In this document: positions 28,451 to 37,250 of the stretch, one piece after another
Layout of the letters: each line of letters begins with the position of its first letter
Numbering within the stretch: the first letter of the stretch is position 1
From: Chloroflexota bacterium
GTDB lineage: Bacteria; Chloroflexota; Dehalococcoidia; Lucifugimonadales; UBA2962
Direction: 5' to 3'
Assembly: GCA_002699485.1 (NCBI GenBank)
Contig: PAAV01000055.1
Span: 47,278 to 111,277, forward strand
DNA length: 64,000 nucleotides
Notes under the pieces: generated by a model
What the model was told of the DNA's origin: nothing
Database searches by the model: none
What the model saw: the letters and a program-made list of their open reading frames with translations, nothing else
Translations under genes and position numbers: made by a program

Positions 28451-30161
28451 TACCAGTATTACCGATGTAGAATTAGTTAGTACGTTTGAACAATGGCGTT
28501 CAAAAACAAATCAAATCGTTACAGTATTAAATGAAAATTCAGATAATGGTCCTGTTACTAATTTAGTTTCTGCCAATTCAACTGGCGGATTTACGATTAA
28601 TACAATCTCTGCATCGATTCTTACAGGAGCAAATGTAACTGGTACTAGATTATTGTTTAGTGGTTCTCCTGAAATAGATTTTGCTGGAGCAACTGTAGAT
28701 GATTTAGGATCAGTTGCAAAATGGTCATTAGTTGAAACCGTTGGAGCAACTGTAACTGGTGCTAGTCCTGATAGTAAGATTGAAAGATGTCAAATTAATG
28801 AAGTTGAGATTAATTTAAATGGTAAAAATTTAAATGCAAATGGATCTTCTACGATTAATTTTAATGGAGCAACGGTTTCTGATTTAGGAACAGTTTCACA
28901 AGTTACAATTAATGAAGGAACAGTTAATGATGCAAATGTAAATATCACAGATGATAATGGTGCAAAAATTGTTACAATATCTGCGGCGGGTCCTCATCCA
29001 TTGACTGGCGCAACTTTTGGTAATGGAACATTTACTAATGCTGTTTCAGTTGGTGGACTTACACATTCTGCAAATATATCGATTAATGCTTCTTCAGCTT
29101 TTGTAGCTAATGTTGGAGCTATTTTTGGTTCAGATGTGGGTACTTCTAATGTGGCTATTGGTAATTTTCCAGAATATACAACCTCTCCAACTCTCCCAAC
29201 TTCTTCTAAAGGAAGACTGCATATAAGAACAGATTTTGCGGCAGGATCTTCTACTGCTACTGCAGTTGAGGCGGCCGTAGATGATATGCTAATAGAAGGA
29301 AATACTGCAGTTGGTATGACATTACTTGCAAACAATGCTTCAAATGGTGCTATTGCATTTGGTGATACTGATGATGCTGATGTTGGGGGTATTCTATATG
29401 ATCATGCTACTGATTCTTTGCATATTGTTACTGATGCCGCTAATACGGCTATATTTGGAAATGAATATGGTGGTTATATGCAAATTGCGGGTGGAGATAC
29501 GCTTGGAACTCAAGCGGGTAAATTACATGTAAATGTTGGTTCAACTGATGGCACAACAGGAATTTTTTTAGATTTGAATGATGAAGATCAAATAGGTGTT
29601 TCAATTGATGCGGCACAAACAACTGCGAATATTTTTGAGATTAATTCTGATACAGCAACTTCAGGTCATGTGATGGCAATACATCATGGATTAGGAACAG
29701 GAACTTCTCATGCTATGACAGGTTCTATGCTTTCTATAACAGATAATAATAGTTCTACAGATACTAGAACAGTTGTTGACATAAATCAAGATACGACAGG
29801 TGCTACTGGATCAACAGCATTAAGAATTAAAACAGATGGTGGAACAGGGGCACAGATCATACAAAATGCAGATAAAACAGGATTAAATGTTGAATCCTCT
29901 TATGCACATTCTACATCATTAGGTATTTTTAAATCAGCTAGTACTTCCTCGACTGGTGCAACTTTATATGTGCATGGAGATTCAACTACAGGTGGAACAA
30001 AAATTCTGCATGTAGCAAATACTACACACGACCTTTTTAACACCTATGCAAATGGATCTATCCATTGTACGGGTCCTGTATTGTCGGATAACGGAACCGA
30101 TACAGTTAATTGTAGATTACCAGTAAGAGATACAGGTGGATCAGTTGTAAATACAACGTAA
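28437..30161 (+). CDS. Tail fibre or collar-like virion protein
   Basis: This 574-residue protein begins with a short helical domain (DVELVSTFEQWRSKTNQIVTVLNENS, residues 11-36 in part), typical of phage fibre N-termini that attach to the virion. It continues with low-complexity beta repeats of the form G-A-x-V-x-[DG]-L-G (DFAGATVDDLGS, NFNGATVSDLGT). Later segments (GAIAFGDTDDADVGGILYDH, about residues 308-327) match the pattern of shaft repeats in many phage tail fibres. Two Cys lie close to the C-terminus. The gene lies between the DUF4815-like gene and gp13, where T4 has gp12 and wac (fibritin), so a short fibre or whisker role is plausible. Confidence 0.6.
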   Translation: MAISDTSITDVELVSTFEQWRSKTNQIVTVLNENSDNGPVTNLVSANSTGGFTINTISASILTGANVTGTRLLFSGSPEIDFAGATVDDLGSVAKWSLVETVGATVTGASPDSKIERCQINEVEINLNGKNLNANGSSTINFNGATVSDLGTVSQVTINEGTVNDANVNITDDNGAKIVTISAAGPHPLTGATFGNGTFTNAVSVGGLTHSANISINASSAFVANVGAIFGSDVGTSNVAIGNFPEYTTSPTLPTSSKGRLHIRTDFAAGSSTATAVEAAVDDMLIEGNTAVGMTLLANNASNGAIAFGDTDDADVGGILYDHATDSLHIVTDAANTAIFGNEYGGYMQIAGGDTLGTQAGKLHVNVGSTDGTTGIFLDLNDEDQIGVSIDAAQTTANIFEINSDTATSGHVMAIHHGLGTGTSHAMTGSMLSITDNNSSTDTRTVVDINQDTTGATGSTALRIKTDGGTGAQIIQNADKTGLNVESSYAHSTSLGIFKSASTSSTGATLYVHGDSTTGGTKILHVANTTHDLFNTYANGSIHCTGPVLSDNGTDTVNCRLPVRDTGGSVVNTT

Positions 30162-30167
30162 GGTAAA

Positions 30168-31178
30168 ATGGCAAAACCCAGCACAAGAGAAGAATTAAAA
30201 CAATATTGTCTTAGAACTTTAGGAAAACCAGTTATTGAAATAAATGTAGAAGATGATCAACTGGAAGATCGAATGGATGAAGGCTTGCAATTTTTTCAGG
30301 AATATCATTTTGATGGTGTTGAAAGAATGTATAACATTCATCGAATTACGGGTTCAACTGTTAAAATTGCTTCAAACACAGGTGCTTTTACAGTAGGTGA
30401 GAAAATAACTGGCGGAACATCAAATGCAACTGCAAAAGTAGTTTCTTCAAATACTACAGTTATTACATTTAAAAGTCATAAAGATACGGATGATATTTCA
30501 AATAATGATGTAACATCTAGTTTTTCAAATGCAGAAACAATAACTGGAAGTTCAAGCGGATCTACTGCAGTAGCCGATACTGATGCATCGTTGGTTACTT
30601 TTGGTGATGTAGACAATCATTATATTACATTAAGTGATTCCATAATTGGTGTGACAGGTATTTTTGATATACAAGATACTGGTGGGGGACAGACAACAAG
30701 TGATTTATTTTCGTTTAGATATCAGTTTCATTTAAATGAAATGCCATATCTTACTGCTACTTCCATAATAAATTATAAAATGTCAATGCAACATTTACAA
30801 TTGTTGAATGATATGTTTGTAGGAAAGAAGCCTTTACGATTTAATAGACATCAAAATCGATTATATTTAGATATAGATTGGGATAATGATGATCTTGAAG
30901 TAGACGAATATGTTGTTGCAGAGTGTTATAGAATAATTGAACCTGCAACATTTACAGATGTATATAATGATATGTTTTTGAAAAAATATGTTACGGCTCT
31001 TTTTAAAAGACAATGGGGAGCCAATTTAATAAAATATGAAGGAGTTCAGCTTCCAGGAGGAACGACACTAAATGGAAGAACAATGTTTGAAGAAGCAATA
31101 ACAGAATTAAGAGAAACAGAAGAACAAGTGTCTCTTAAATACGAATTACCAGTTGACTTTATGGTTGGTCCAGGATAA
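30168..31178 (+). CDS. 13: Neck protein gp13 with an inserted beta module
   Basis: This 336-residue homologue of T4 gp13 (309 aa) is a head-completion neck protein that joins the portal to the tail. Conserved parts are the N-terminus TREELKQYCLRTLGKPVIEI with VEDDQLEDRMDEGLQFFQEY (residues 27-46). The C-terminal half carries NRHQNRLYLDIDW (about 222-234) and the helix FLKKYVTALFKRQWGANLIK, ending GRTMFEEAITELRETEEQ. Residues 61-147 are an insertion of two TSGA-type beta modules (FTVGEKITGGTSNATAKV, then NAETITGSSSGSTAV) between the first domain and the gp13 core. gp14 overlaps its stop codon. Confidence 0.88.
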   Translation: MAKPSTREELKQYCLRTLGKPVIEINVEDDQLEDRMDEGLQFFQEYHFDGVERMYNIHRITGSTVKIASNTGAFTVGEKITGGTSNATAKVVSSNTTVITFKSHKDTDDISNNDVTSSFSNAETITGSSSGSTAVADTDASLVTFGDVDNHYITLSDSIIGVTGIFDIQDTGGGQTTSDLFSFRYQFHLNEMPYLTATSIINYKMSMQHLQLLNDMFVGKKPLRFNRHQNRLYLDIDWDNDDLEVDEYVVAECYRIIEPATFTDVYNDMFLKKYVTALFKRQWGANLIKYEGVQLPGGTTLNGRTMFEEAITELRETEEQVSLKYELPVDFMVGPG

Positions 31179-32038
31179 TGCCTACTAATTCTTATTTTAA
31201 TCATTTACAAAATGCCTCAGAACAAAATTTACATCAAGATTTAATTATAGAATCTATAAAAAATTTTGGCATAGACAACTATTACCTTCCAAGACAATAT
31301 ATGAACGAGGATCTTCTTTACGGAGAAGATACTATTTCACAATTTAATCAATCACATTTAATAGAAATGTATGTCAAATCTGTTGATGGATTTGAGGGAG
31401 AAGGTGATTTTATTTCAAGATTTGGATTAGAAATAAGAGATCAAGTTATTTTTTCTGTAGCGAGAAGAAGATGGGAAAATTTAGATACTGGTTATGATAG
31501 ACCAAGAGAAGGTGATGTAATATTTCTCCCGTTAAATAAAAAACTTTATGAAATTAGATTTGTTGAACATGAATCAATGTTTTATCAATTCGGAAAATTA
31601 CCAATATTTGATTTAACATGTGAATTGTTTCAATACGATGATCAAAGAATTGATACTGGTATTGAAGACATAGATGAAGTAGAAGATAAATATGCTTATT
31701 CAATAGAAGTAACTCTTGATTCAGGAGGTTCAGGAAATTATGTAGAAGATGAATATGTATTTGTTGGTAGTACTGAAAGTTCTGCCAATACAAAAGGAAG
31801 AGTAATATCTTGGAATTCTACTGATAGAGTATTAAAATTAACAGATTTGAGAGGAACTTTTACATTAAGTCAAAATGTAGTTGGAAATACAAGTGGTGCT
31901 TATTATACAGTTGGTACTACACCTGATACACAAACATTTGTTAATGATGCTTCAGCAAATAATATAACTATTGAAACTGAAGCAGATTCTATTATTGATT
32001 TTTCAGAATCAAATCCGTTTAGTGAAGGCAATATTTAA
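31178..32038 (+). CDS. 14: Neck protein gp14
   Basis: The product has 286 residues (T4 gp14: 256) and acts with gp13 in the neck to seal the filled head and receive the tail. Recognisable parts are HQDLIIESIKNFGIDNYYLP (residues 19-38), YMNEDLLYGED, SRFGLEIRDQVIFSVARRRW (80-99), RPREGDVIFLP and FGKLPIFDLTCELFQYDDQRI. Residues 186-246 carry a shared beta module (EDEYVFVGSTESSANTKGRV ... GTFTLSQNVVGNTSGAYY), a C-terminal elaboration absent from T4. The gene ends four bases inside the convergent minus-strand gene. Confidence 0.9.
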   Translation: MPTNSYFNHLQNASEQNLHQDLIIESIKNFGIDNYYLPRQYMNEDLLYGEDTISQFNQSHLIEMYVKSVDGFEGEGDFISRFGLEIRDQVIFSVARRRWENLDTGYDRPREGDVIFLPLNKKLYEIRFVEHESMFYQFGKLPIFDLTCELFQYDDQRIDTGIEDIDEVEDKYAYSIEVTLDSGGSGNYVEDEYVFVGSTESSANTKGRVISWNSTDRVLKLTDLRGTFTLSQNVVGNTSGAYYTVGTTPDTQTFVNDASANNITIETEADSIIDFSESNPFSEGNI

Positions 32039-32385
32039 GTTGTAGATTCTGGAAGAATTGTAATCATTCCCTCAACTACTCTTTCCTTTGTTACCTCATC
32101 CGATTGGGTGTATTCAACATCATATACATATAATCCTGAAGACATATTTGCTGTTTGAGTAGCATTAGCGGTTATGGTCACATTACTACCTGTTACTGCC
32201 GCTGTGAAAGACATTATCCAAGAAGTATTAGTAGTTGTATGATTCTTCTTCATTTTAGAAGCACAAGTACCAGTACTTATGGTTACATTTGAATTGTTTG
32301 CATCTTTAGCAGTAAATACTTTTTCAAAGTTACTGCCTTGATACATTGTTAAATTTTCGCCTTGAGTTTTTATTGATAGTGCCAT
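32035..32385 (-). CDS. Small beta-sandwich virion-type protein (unknown)
   Basis: This minus-strand gene of 116 residues lies between gp14 and gp15. The product has the pattern of small phage beta proteins: a start with MYQGSNFEKVFTAKD (residues 14-28), alternating strands, then GLYVYDVEYTQSDEV and RVVEGMITILPEST at the end. This resembles the N-terminal Ig-like domains of BppU-type baseplate proteins in general layout, but I cannot assign a family. An exact TATAAATA ends five bases upstream of its ATG with no Shine-Dalgarno, so late, possibly leaderless, expression opposite to the structural operon is likely. It has one Cys (residue 41). Confidence 0.72.
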   Translation of the reverse strand: MALSIKTQGENLTMYQGSNFEKVFTAKDANNSNVTISTGTCASKMKKNHTTTNTSWIMSFTAAVTGSNVTITANATQTANMSSGLYVYDVEYTQSDEVTKERVVEGMITILPESTT

Positions 32386-32390
32386 AAGAC

Positions 32391-32398
32391 TATTTATA
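32391..32398 (-). promoter_or_regulatory. Exact T4-type late promoter, minus strand
   Basis: TATAAATA on the minus strand, with spacer GTCTT and then the ATG of the small beta protein. It lies back to back with a plus-strand motif at 32401. Confidence 0.65.
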
Positions 32399-32400
32399 CA

Positions 32401-32408
32401 ACTAAATA
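32401..32408 (+). promoter_or_regulatory. Putative late promoter of gp15
   Basis: ACTAAATA lies 24 bases before the gp15 ATG and is followed by a GGAG Shine-Dalgarno at the normal distance. Only two bases separate it from the divergent minus-strand motif. Confidence 0.5.
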
Positions 32409-32432
32409 ATATTACAATCTTTATGGAGTATT

Positions 32433-33365
32433 ATGTTAGGACAAACTTTTTATCATCAAACAATAAGAAAATACGTTGCGTTGTTTGGTACGCTATTTAA
32501 TGATATTAATATTGAAAAAAAGGACTCGGGCGGTAATGTTTTATCTCGACAAAAAGTACCAATAGCTTATGGACCAAAGCAAAAATTTCTTACAAGAATA
32601 AATCAAGATGCTAGTTTAGATAGACAAGTAGCTATTCAACTTCCTAGATTGGGATTTGAAATGACTGGCATGGCTTATGATCCTGTTAGAAAATTAAATA
32701 CAATGGGCTCATTGACACATAAAGAAACGATAAATGGAAATCGTAATGTTAAGAAGATGTTTAATCCTTCTCCATATATTTTTGATTTTTCTTTATATGC
32801 CTTTGTAGAAAATGCTGAAGATGGTACTCAGATATTAGAACAGATTCTTCCGTTTTTTACTCCAGAATTTAATGTAACCGTTAATATTATAACAGATATG
32901 GGCATTTCAATAGATATTCCAATTGTTATTCAAAGTGCAACAAGTGAAGATTCTTACGAGGGAGAATTTTCAGCTAGAAGAACAATTATTTGGACAATAT
33001 CTTTTATGATGAAAGGGTTTATATATCCTGATATTAAAACTGGTCAAAAAATAATTAAAACAATTGAAGTAGCATTTAAAGAAGTTGCTGATGCTAATGC
33101 GACTGATGTGAATAATGAATTGCATTTAGAAACTTCTACTCCTTTTGCAAGAGATCAATTTCTATTAGAAACAGGAAGTTATCTTTTAACTGAAGATAGT
33201 ACAACTGAATTGGGACTTGATAATATCATTGCTTCAGTAAAAATTGTTCCTGAAGGAGGAGCAAATACGTATATTACCCCAGGAGATGATTTTGATGCAA
33301 ATACTACAATAACATTTTACAGTCCACCAGTAGATTATAATGATGCAACTGGCACATATGAGTGA
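32433..33365 (+). CDS. 15: Tail sheath stabiliser and completion protein gp15
   Basis: The product has 310 residues (T4 gp15: 272) and terminates the tail tube and sheath to connect them to the neck. It follows T4 gp15 closely: FYHQTIRKYVALFGTLFNDI (residues 6-25; T4 FYNSSFRRYATLMGDLFSNI), VPIAYGPKQKFLTRI (T4 VPITYASKEHFMMKL), the LPRLGFEMTGMAYDPVRKLN stretch, NPSPYIFDFSLYAF, and EQILPFFTPEFNVTVN (T4 EQILPYFQPHFNTTMY). The region RRTIIWTISFMMKGFIYP (about 188-205) matches T4 RRIEWSLTFEVNGWMYP. The acidic C-terminus is longer than in T4. Confidence 0.94.
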   Translation: MLGQTFYHQTIRKYVALFGTLFNDINIEKKDSGGNVLSRQKVPIAYGPKQKFLTRINQDASLDRQVAIQLPRLGFEMTGMAYDPVRKLNTMGSLTHKETINGNRNVKKMFNPSPYIFDFSLYAFVENAEDGTQILEQILPFFTPEFNVTVNIITDMGISIDIPIVIQSATSEDSYEGEFSARRTIIWTISFMMKGFIYPDIKTGQKIIKTIEVAFKEVADANATDVNNELHLETSTPFARDQFLLETGSYLLTEDSTTELGLDNIIASVKIVPEGGANTYITPGDDFDANTTITFYSPPVDYNDATGTYE

Positions 33366-33373
33366 GATAAAAT

Positions 33374-33778
33374 ATGATAAAAGATTTTGAAGATAAATTA
33401 AATGAAATATTAGAAATGCCATCTGGCTCTATTGTTAAAAAACCCATTGAAAGAAAAGTTGTTGCATCTGATCCAGATGATTTAAATACTGATTATAAGT
33501 ATGTTCGTGAAAATATATACAATATTATTGAAAGAGGACATGATGCTATTGAAGATTTATTACAAGATGCAAGAGACAGTGGTAATGCTAGAATGTTTGA
33601 AGTTGTTGGACAATTAATTAAAACTGTAGGTGAACAAAATCAAAATTTAATGAATGTTCATAAACAAGTAAAAGATATCAAACAAGAAAACAGTACAGGA
33701 CCTAATACAGTAACAAATGCATTATTTGTTGGTAGTACTGCAGAACTCCAAAAAATGTTAAAAGATAAAAAAGAATAG
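33374..33778 (+). CDS. 16: Small terminase subunit gp16
   Basis: The product has 134 residues (T4 gp16: 164). The small terminase regulates the packaging motor and recognises or initiates DNA for gp17. The pattern DDLNTDYKYVRENIYNIIER (about residues 35-54) matches T4 DLEDDYGVVRRNMHFQQQ. ARMFEVVGQLIKTVGEQNQNL (about 74-94) matches the T4 coiled-coil helix [20 protein letters not shown]. The C-terminus ALFVGSTAELQKML corresponds to T4 TVFMGSPTELMDEI. It ends in a one-base overlap (TAGTG) with an unknown gene, so it is not directly adjacent to gp17 as it is in T4. Confidence 0.9.
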   Translation: MIKDFEDKLNEILEMPSGSIVKKPIERKVVASDPDDLNTDYKYVRENIYNIIERGHDAIEDLLQDARDSGNARMFEVVGQLIKTVGEQNQNLMNVHKQVKDIKQENSTGPNTVTNALFVGSTAELQKMLKDKKE

Positions 33779-35199
33779 TGGCACATTTAGGGCAAATCGA
33801 TAGAAGATTTCCAGGACAAGTGGTTTTCACACGATATGTTACAGAAAATGCTGACTGGAAAAAATTAAAGCTGAGAATAGAAAATGGTCAGGTTGCGGAA
33901 ATGTTTCAAGAAACTAATAATATATTAGACAGTATGAATGTTACTATTCAACCGAGAACAGAAATAAAATTACTTTCAGAGAAATATAAAGAATTTGAAA
34001 GAAAAAAATATGCTAATATTGAATATCAGAGAAAAAAAGGATATATATTAATTTCAAAAATAAGAAAACCCACAGATAACCTTAATTCAGAAAGACCACA
34101 AAAATTACAAATATTAGCAGAAGATTTTACAGAAAAAGGCAACAATGAAAAAATAACAGTACTTTCGAAAAAAGATGTTCCAGTAAAATTATTTAATTCT
34201 TATGATGATTTAAAAAAAAGTATTGTTTGGGGTTTAGATAATAAAATACGTAATAATGATTATGTTATAGAAAAAATAAAAGCATATTTGGATAAAGATG
34301 ATTTATCTGAAATTGATTTGAATGGTATTGATGATAGTCATATTGATGAACTTGGTGTATATTTTGGTGAAATTTTAATAGGAATATTAGCATTTAAAAA
34401 GCAGTTATCAGATACTTGTACTCCTTCTGATATGTTTGGTATCAATTTAAAATCTTTTAGTATACCAACTGATCCTGCATTTAAACTTGTTGATAGTAGT
34501 TTGATGTTTGATACAACTACTGTTAGTGTATCAAGTAAATATGATAAAGGCGCCGCCGCATCATTTATGTCGAATGTTCTTCCTTATGGTATGAAATATT
34601 ATTCTGGTTATCAAGATTGTTTTTTTAAAAAAATGTGTCGAATCGCATCTAATATGGGATATACATCAGAACAAGTAGGAGCGAGTAGATTTAAATTTTC
34701 AAAAAATATTACATTTGAAGTTGGATTAAGATCAGTATTAAAAATAAAAAAATCAAATGTAAAAAATACAAATCATTCTATTTATGAAAGTATTCGGAAA
34801 GTTGCAATGAATCAAGAACTTTCTGTAAAAGAAAATAAAGAACTTGATGAAGTAATAGAAGCAATAGAAGATTATTTTATAAAGAGAAAAACTTTTGATG
34901 GAAGAGAACAAGTTATACAAACAATAAGAAATAATTATCCTTTTACGATTACTTCTTTTTTTAATTATTCTGTGGCGAGTCTATTAAATAATGATCGTAC
35001 ATCAAGAAAATATGTTCATGAAATAATTGGTGGTAAAAATTTTTATCAAGCAAATTTAAATAAAAGTAAATGGAGAAAAGGTATTATTGATATAAAAATG
35101 GTTTCTCCTAAATCTGCTACATTAAAAATATTAGGATCAATGTCAGGTGCTACAGATTTTACTGCAAAACAAGGTTTAGTAAATTACGAGTTAAAATAA
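33778..35199 (+). CDS. Unknown protein inserted between the terminase subunits
   Basis: This 473-residue protein uses a GTG start overlapping the gp16 stop, and its stop overlaps the gp17 start, so it is coupled to both terminase genes. I do not recognise the family. The first 110 residues are basic and charged. In the centre are GEILIGILAF (197-206), IPTDPAFKLVDSSLMF (229-244) and SVSSKYDKGAAAS (250-262). The order Glu in a helix, Asp on a strand, then S-x-K on the next strand could be a variant of the PD-(D/E)xK nuclease core. This is weak. A second helical domain follows, and the end (KSKWRKGIIDIKMVSPKSATLKI) looks beta. A packaging-linked nuclease or accessory factor is my guess. Confidence 0.6.
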   Translation: MAHLGQIDRRFPGQVVFTRYVTENADWKKLKLRIENGQVAEMFQETNNILDSMNVTIQPRTEIKLLSEKYKEFERKKYANIEYQRKKGYILISKIRKPTDNLNSERPQKLQILAEDFTEKGNNEKITVLSKKDVPVKLFNSYDDLKKSIVWGLDNKIRNNDYVIEKIKAYLDKDDLSEIDLNGIDDSHIDELGVYFGEILIGILAFKKQLSDTCTPSDMFGINLKSFSIPTDPAFKLVDSSLMFDTTTVSVSSKYDKGAAASFMSNVLPYGMKYYSGYQDCFFKKMCRIASNMGYTSEQVGASRFKFSKNITFEVGLRSVLKIKKSNVKNTNHSIYESIRKVAMNQELSVKENKELDEVIEAIEDYFIKRKTFDGREQVIQTIRNNYPFTITSFFNYSVASLLNNDRTSRKYVHEIIGGKNFYQANLNKSKWRKGIIDIKMVSPKSATLKILGSMSGATDFTAKQGLVNYELK

Positions 35200-36842
35200 T
35201 GGCCAGAGATACTTACGCAGGAAATCCTCTTCTTAAAGGGGCATATACTCCAGTAGAATATGATAAAGAAACTTTGGAAGACTATATTAGATGTTCCAAA
35301 GATCCAATATATTTTGCAAAAACATATATGAAAATTGTTCATGTAGATCATGGTTTAATGCCCTTTGATTTGTATGATTATCAAGAAGAAATGGTTGATA
35401 CATTTCATAATAATCGTTTTGTTATTTGTAAGATGCCCAGACAAACTGGAAAATCAACAACGATTTGTGCTTATCTATTACATTTTGCTCTTTTTAATGA
35501 ACAATCTAATATTGCTATATTAGCAAATAAGGGCTCTACTTCAAGAGAAATTCTTCAGAGATTGAAAACTGCATATGAACATTTGCCAAAATGGTTACAA
35601 CAAGGTGTAGTTGTTTGGAATAGAGGTAATATTGAATTAGAAAATGGTAGCAAAATTATATCTGCTTCAACTTCTTCTTCTGCAGTTCGTGGATCATCTT
35701 TTAATATTATTTTCATGGATGAGTTTGCACATATTGATCCACCAAGTTTAGCAGAAGATTTTTTTACTTCTGTATATCCTACTATTTCTTCTGGTAGTAC
35801 TACTAAAGTTTTTATTGTTTCAACTCCAAAAGGATTGAACATGTTTTACAAAATGTGGATTGATGCTGAAGAGAAAAGAAGTGATTATGTTCCAATAGAA
35901 GTACATTGGTCTCAGACACCAGGAAGAGATCAAAAATGGAGAGAAGAAACAATAAGAAATACGAGTGAATTACAATTTTCACAAGAATATGAATGTGATT
36001 TTATTGGATCACAAAATACATTAATATCAGCGGCAAAACTTAGAACCATGCCCTATAAACCACCTATTACAACAAAAGATTTCTTAGATGTTTATGTTGA
36101 TCCAGATCCTAAACATTCATATGTGTGTATAGTTGATGTTGCAAGAGGAAGGGGTCAAGATTTTTCTGCATTCTCAATTATAGATGTTTCTCAATTTCCA
36201 TATGAACAAGTTGCAAAATACAGAGATCCAAATATTTCACCTATGTTATTACCAAATGTTGTTGATAATGTGTGTAGATATTATAATTCTGCATATGTTT
36301 TAGTTGAAATAAATGATATCGGTGGTCAAGTAGCGGATATTTTACATCACGATTTAGAGTATCCTAATATTTTTCAAACGAGTGTTTTGGGTAGATCAGG
36401 ACAAACCTTAGGAGGAGGATTCGGAAAAAGTTCACAATTAGGAATTAGAACTACAAAAGAAGTTAAAAGAAAAGGGTGTTCTAGTTGTAAAGATTTAATA
36501 GAAGGAGATAAATTACTTGTTTGGGATTTAGATACTATTACTGAAATGACAACATATATTGCTAAAGGATCGAGTTACGAAGCAGAAGAAGGTTATCATG
36601 ATGACTTGATGACAACTTTAATTTTATTTGGTTGGTTAGTAAATCAAAAATATTTTACAGAAATTACTGATTTAGATTTACGTGAAAAAATGTTTAAAGA
36701 GCAATTAGAAGAAGCAGAAGCACAATTGATACCTTTTGGGTATATAAATGATGGAAGAGATTCTTATGAACCAGAAACAGTAAATATGGGTGGTGAAAAA
36801 TGGGTAGTAGATAAAAAATATTCTACGGATTATCTACATTAA
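35199..36842 (+). CDS. 17: Large terminase subunit gp17
   Basis: This 547-residue packaging motor combines an ATPase and a headful nuclease (T4 gp17: 610). The ATPase has Walker A MPRQTGKST (79-87), Walker B IIFMDE (170-175) and the coupling motif STPKG (208-212). The RNase H-like nuclease has its acidic residues in IVDVARGRGQDFSAF (D313, D321), VLVEINDIGG (E370) and GYHDDLMT (D468, D469). The N-terminal LYDYQEEMVDTFHNNRFVIC adenine-binding region is typical. The start overlaps the preceding unknown gene, and its last 20 bases overlap the minus-strand HNH gene. Confidence 0.97.
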   Translation: MARDTYAGNPLLKGAYTPVEYDKETLEDYIRCSKDPIYFAKTYMKIVHVDHGLMPFDLYDYQEEMVDTFHNNRFVICKMPRQTGKSTTICAYLLHFALFNEQSNIAILANKGSTSREILQRLKTAYEHLPKWLQQGVVVWNRGNIELENGSKIISASTSSSAVRGSSFNIIFMDEFAHIDPPSLAEDFFTSVYPTISSGSTTKVFIVSTPKGLNMFYKMWIDAEEKRSDYVPIEVHWSQTPGRDQKWREETIRNTSELQFSQEYECDFIGSQNTLISAAKLRTMPYKPPITTKDFLDVYVDPDPKHSYVCIVDVARGRGQDFSAFSIIDVSQFPYEQVAKYRDPNISPMLLPNVVDNVCRYYNSAYVLVEINDIGGQVADILHHDLEYPNIFQTSVLGRSGQTLGGGFGKSSQLGIRTTKEVKRKGCSSCKDLIEGDKLLVWDLDTITEMTTYIAKGSSYEAEEGYHDDLMTTLILFGWLVNQKYFTEITDLDLREKMFKEQLEEAEAQLIPFGYINDGRDSYEPETVNMGGEKWVVDKKYSTDYLH

Positions 36843-37245
36843 TACGATGAATATTTTTAGGTTCTTTTATTTGATCAATTAATTTGTTTATATCGTGGTT
36901 TAAATCTGGTCTTATTTTCTTCAATTTTTGCAAATATCTTATAGATTCATTAAATATCATTTCGGGATTAATTCTTAATTCGTAGAATTTATTTCTTGTT
37001 TCACTTTTTGTAGTTAAATATAAATGCTCTGGTTTTACGCAATATGTATTATTACATGATTGATGAACTATTTTATTTTGTTCAATAGGTCCGTTATAGG
37101 CAATATACGCAAATCTATGTGCAGGAATTGATTTTCCATCATATGAAAACATACCATAACCCTGCTTTGTTTTACTTGCAGTCCAGAACCAACAATCATT
37201 TGTTCTTAAAATTTTCTTTTCAAATCTTTCAATAGCCTTCTTCAT
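36823..37245 (-). CDS. Free-standing HNH homing endonuclease
   Basis: This 140-residue minus-strand protein between gp17 and gp18 belongs to the HNH_3 family. The sequence shows CWFWTASKTKQGYGMF (residues 18-33), the AHR motif (42-44), and the catalytic HQSCNNTYCVKPEHL segment (61-75) with His61 and His74. The C-terminal part, about 60 residues of basic helix, may bind DNA. Such genes are mobile and cut alleles that lack them, often beside conserved genes such as the terminase. It overlaps gp17 by 20 bases without disturbing the motor's motifs. An exact TATAAATA ends five bases upstream of its ATG, so it may be expressed late on its own leaderless transcript. Confidence 0.9.
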   Translation of the reverse strand: MKKAIERFEKKILRTNDCWFWTASKTKQGYGMFSYDGKSIPAHRFAYIAYNGPIEQNKIVHQSCNNTYCVKPEHLYLTTKSETRNKFYELRINPEMIFNESIRYLQKLKKIRPDLNHDINKLIDQIKEPKNIHRINVDNP

Positions 37246-37250
37246 CTTAT

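Noticed and set aside
28994..29335. Minus-strand open frame of 113 codons within the fibre-like gene
   Set aside because: It lies wholly inside a well-supported + strand gene, with no promoter motif or Shine-Dalgarno noticed.
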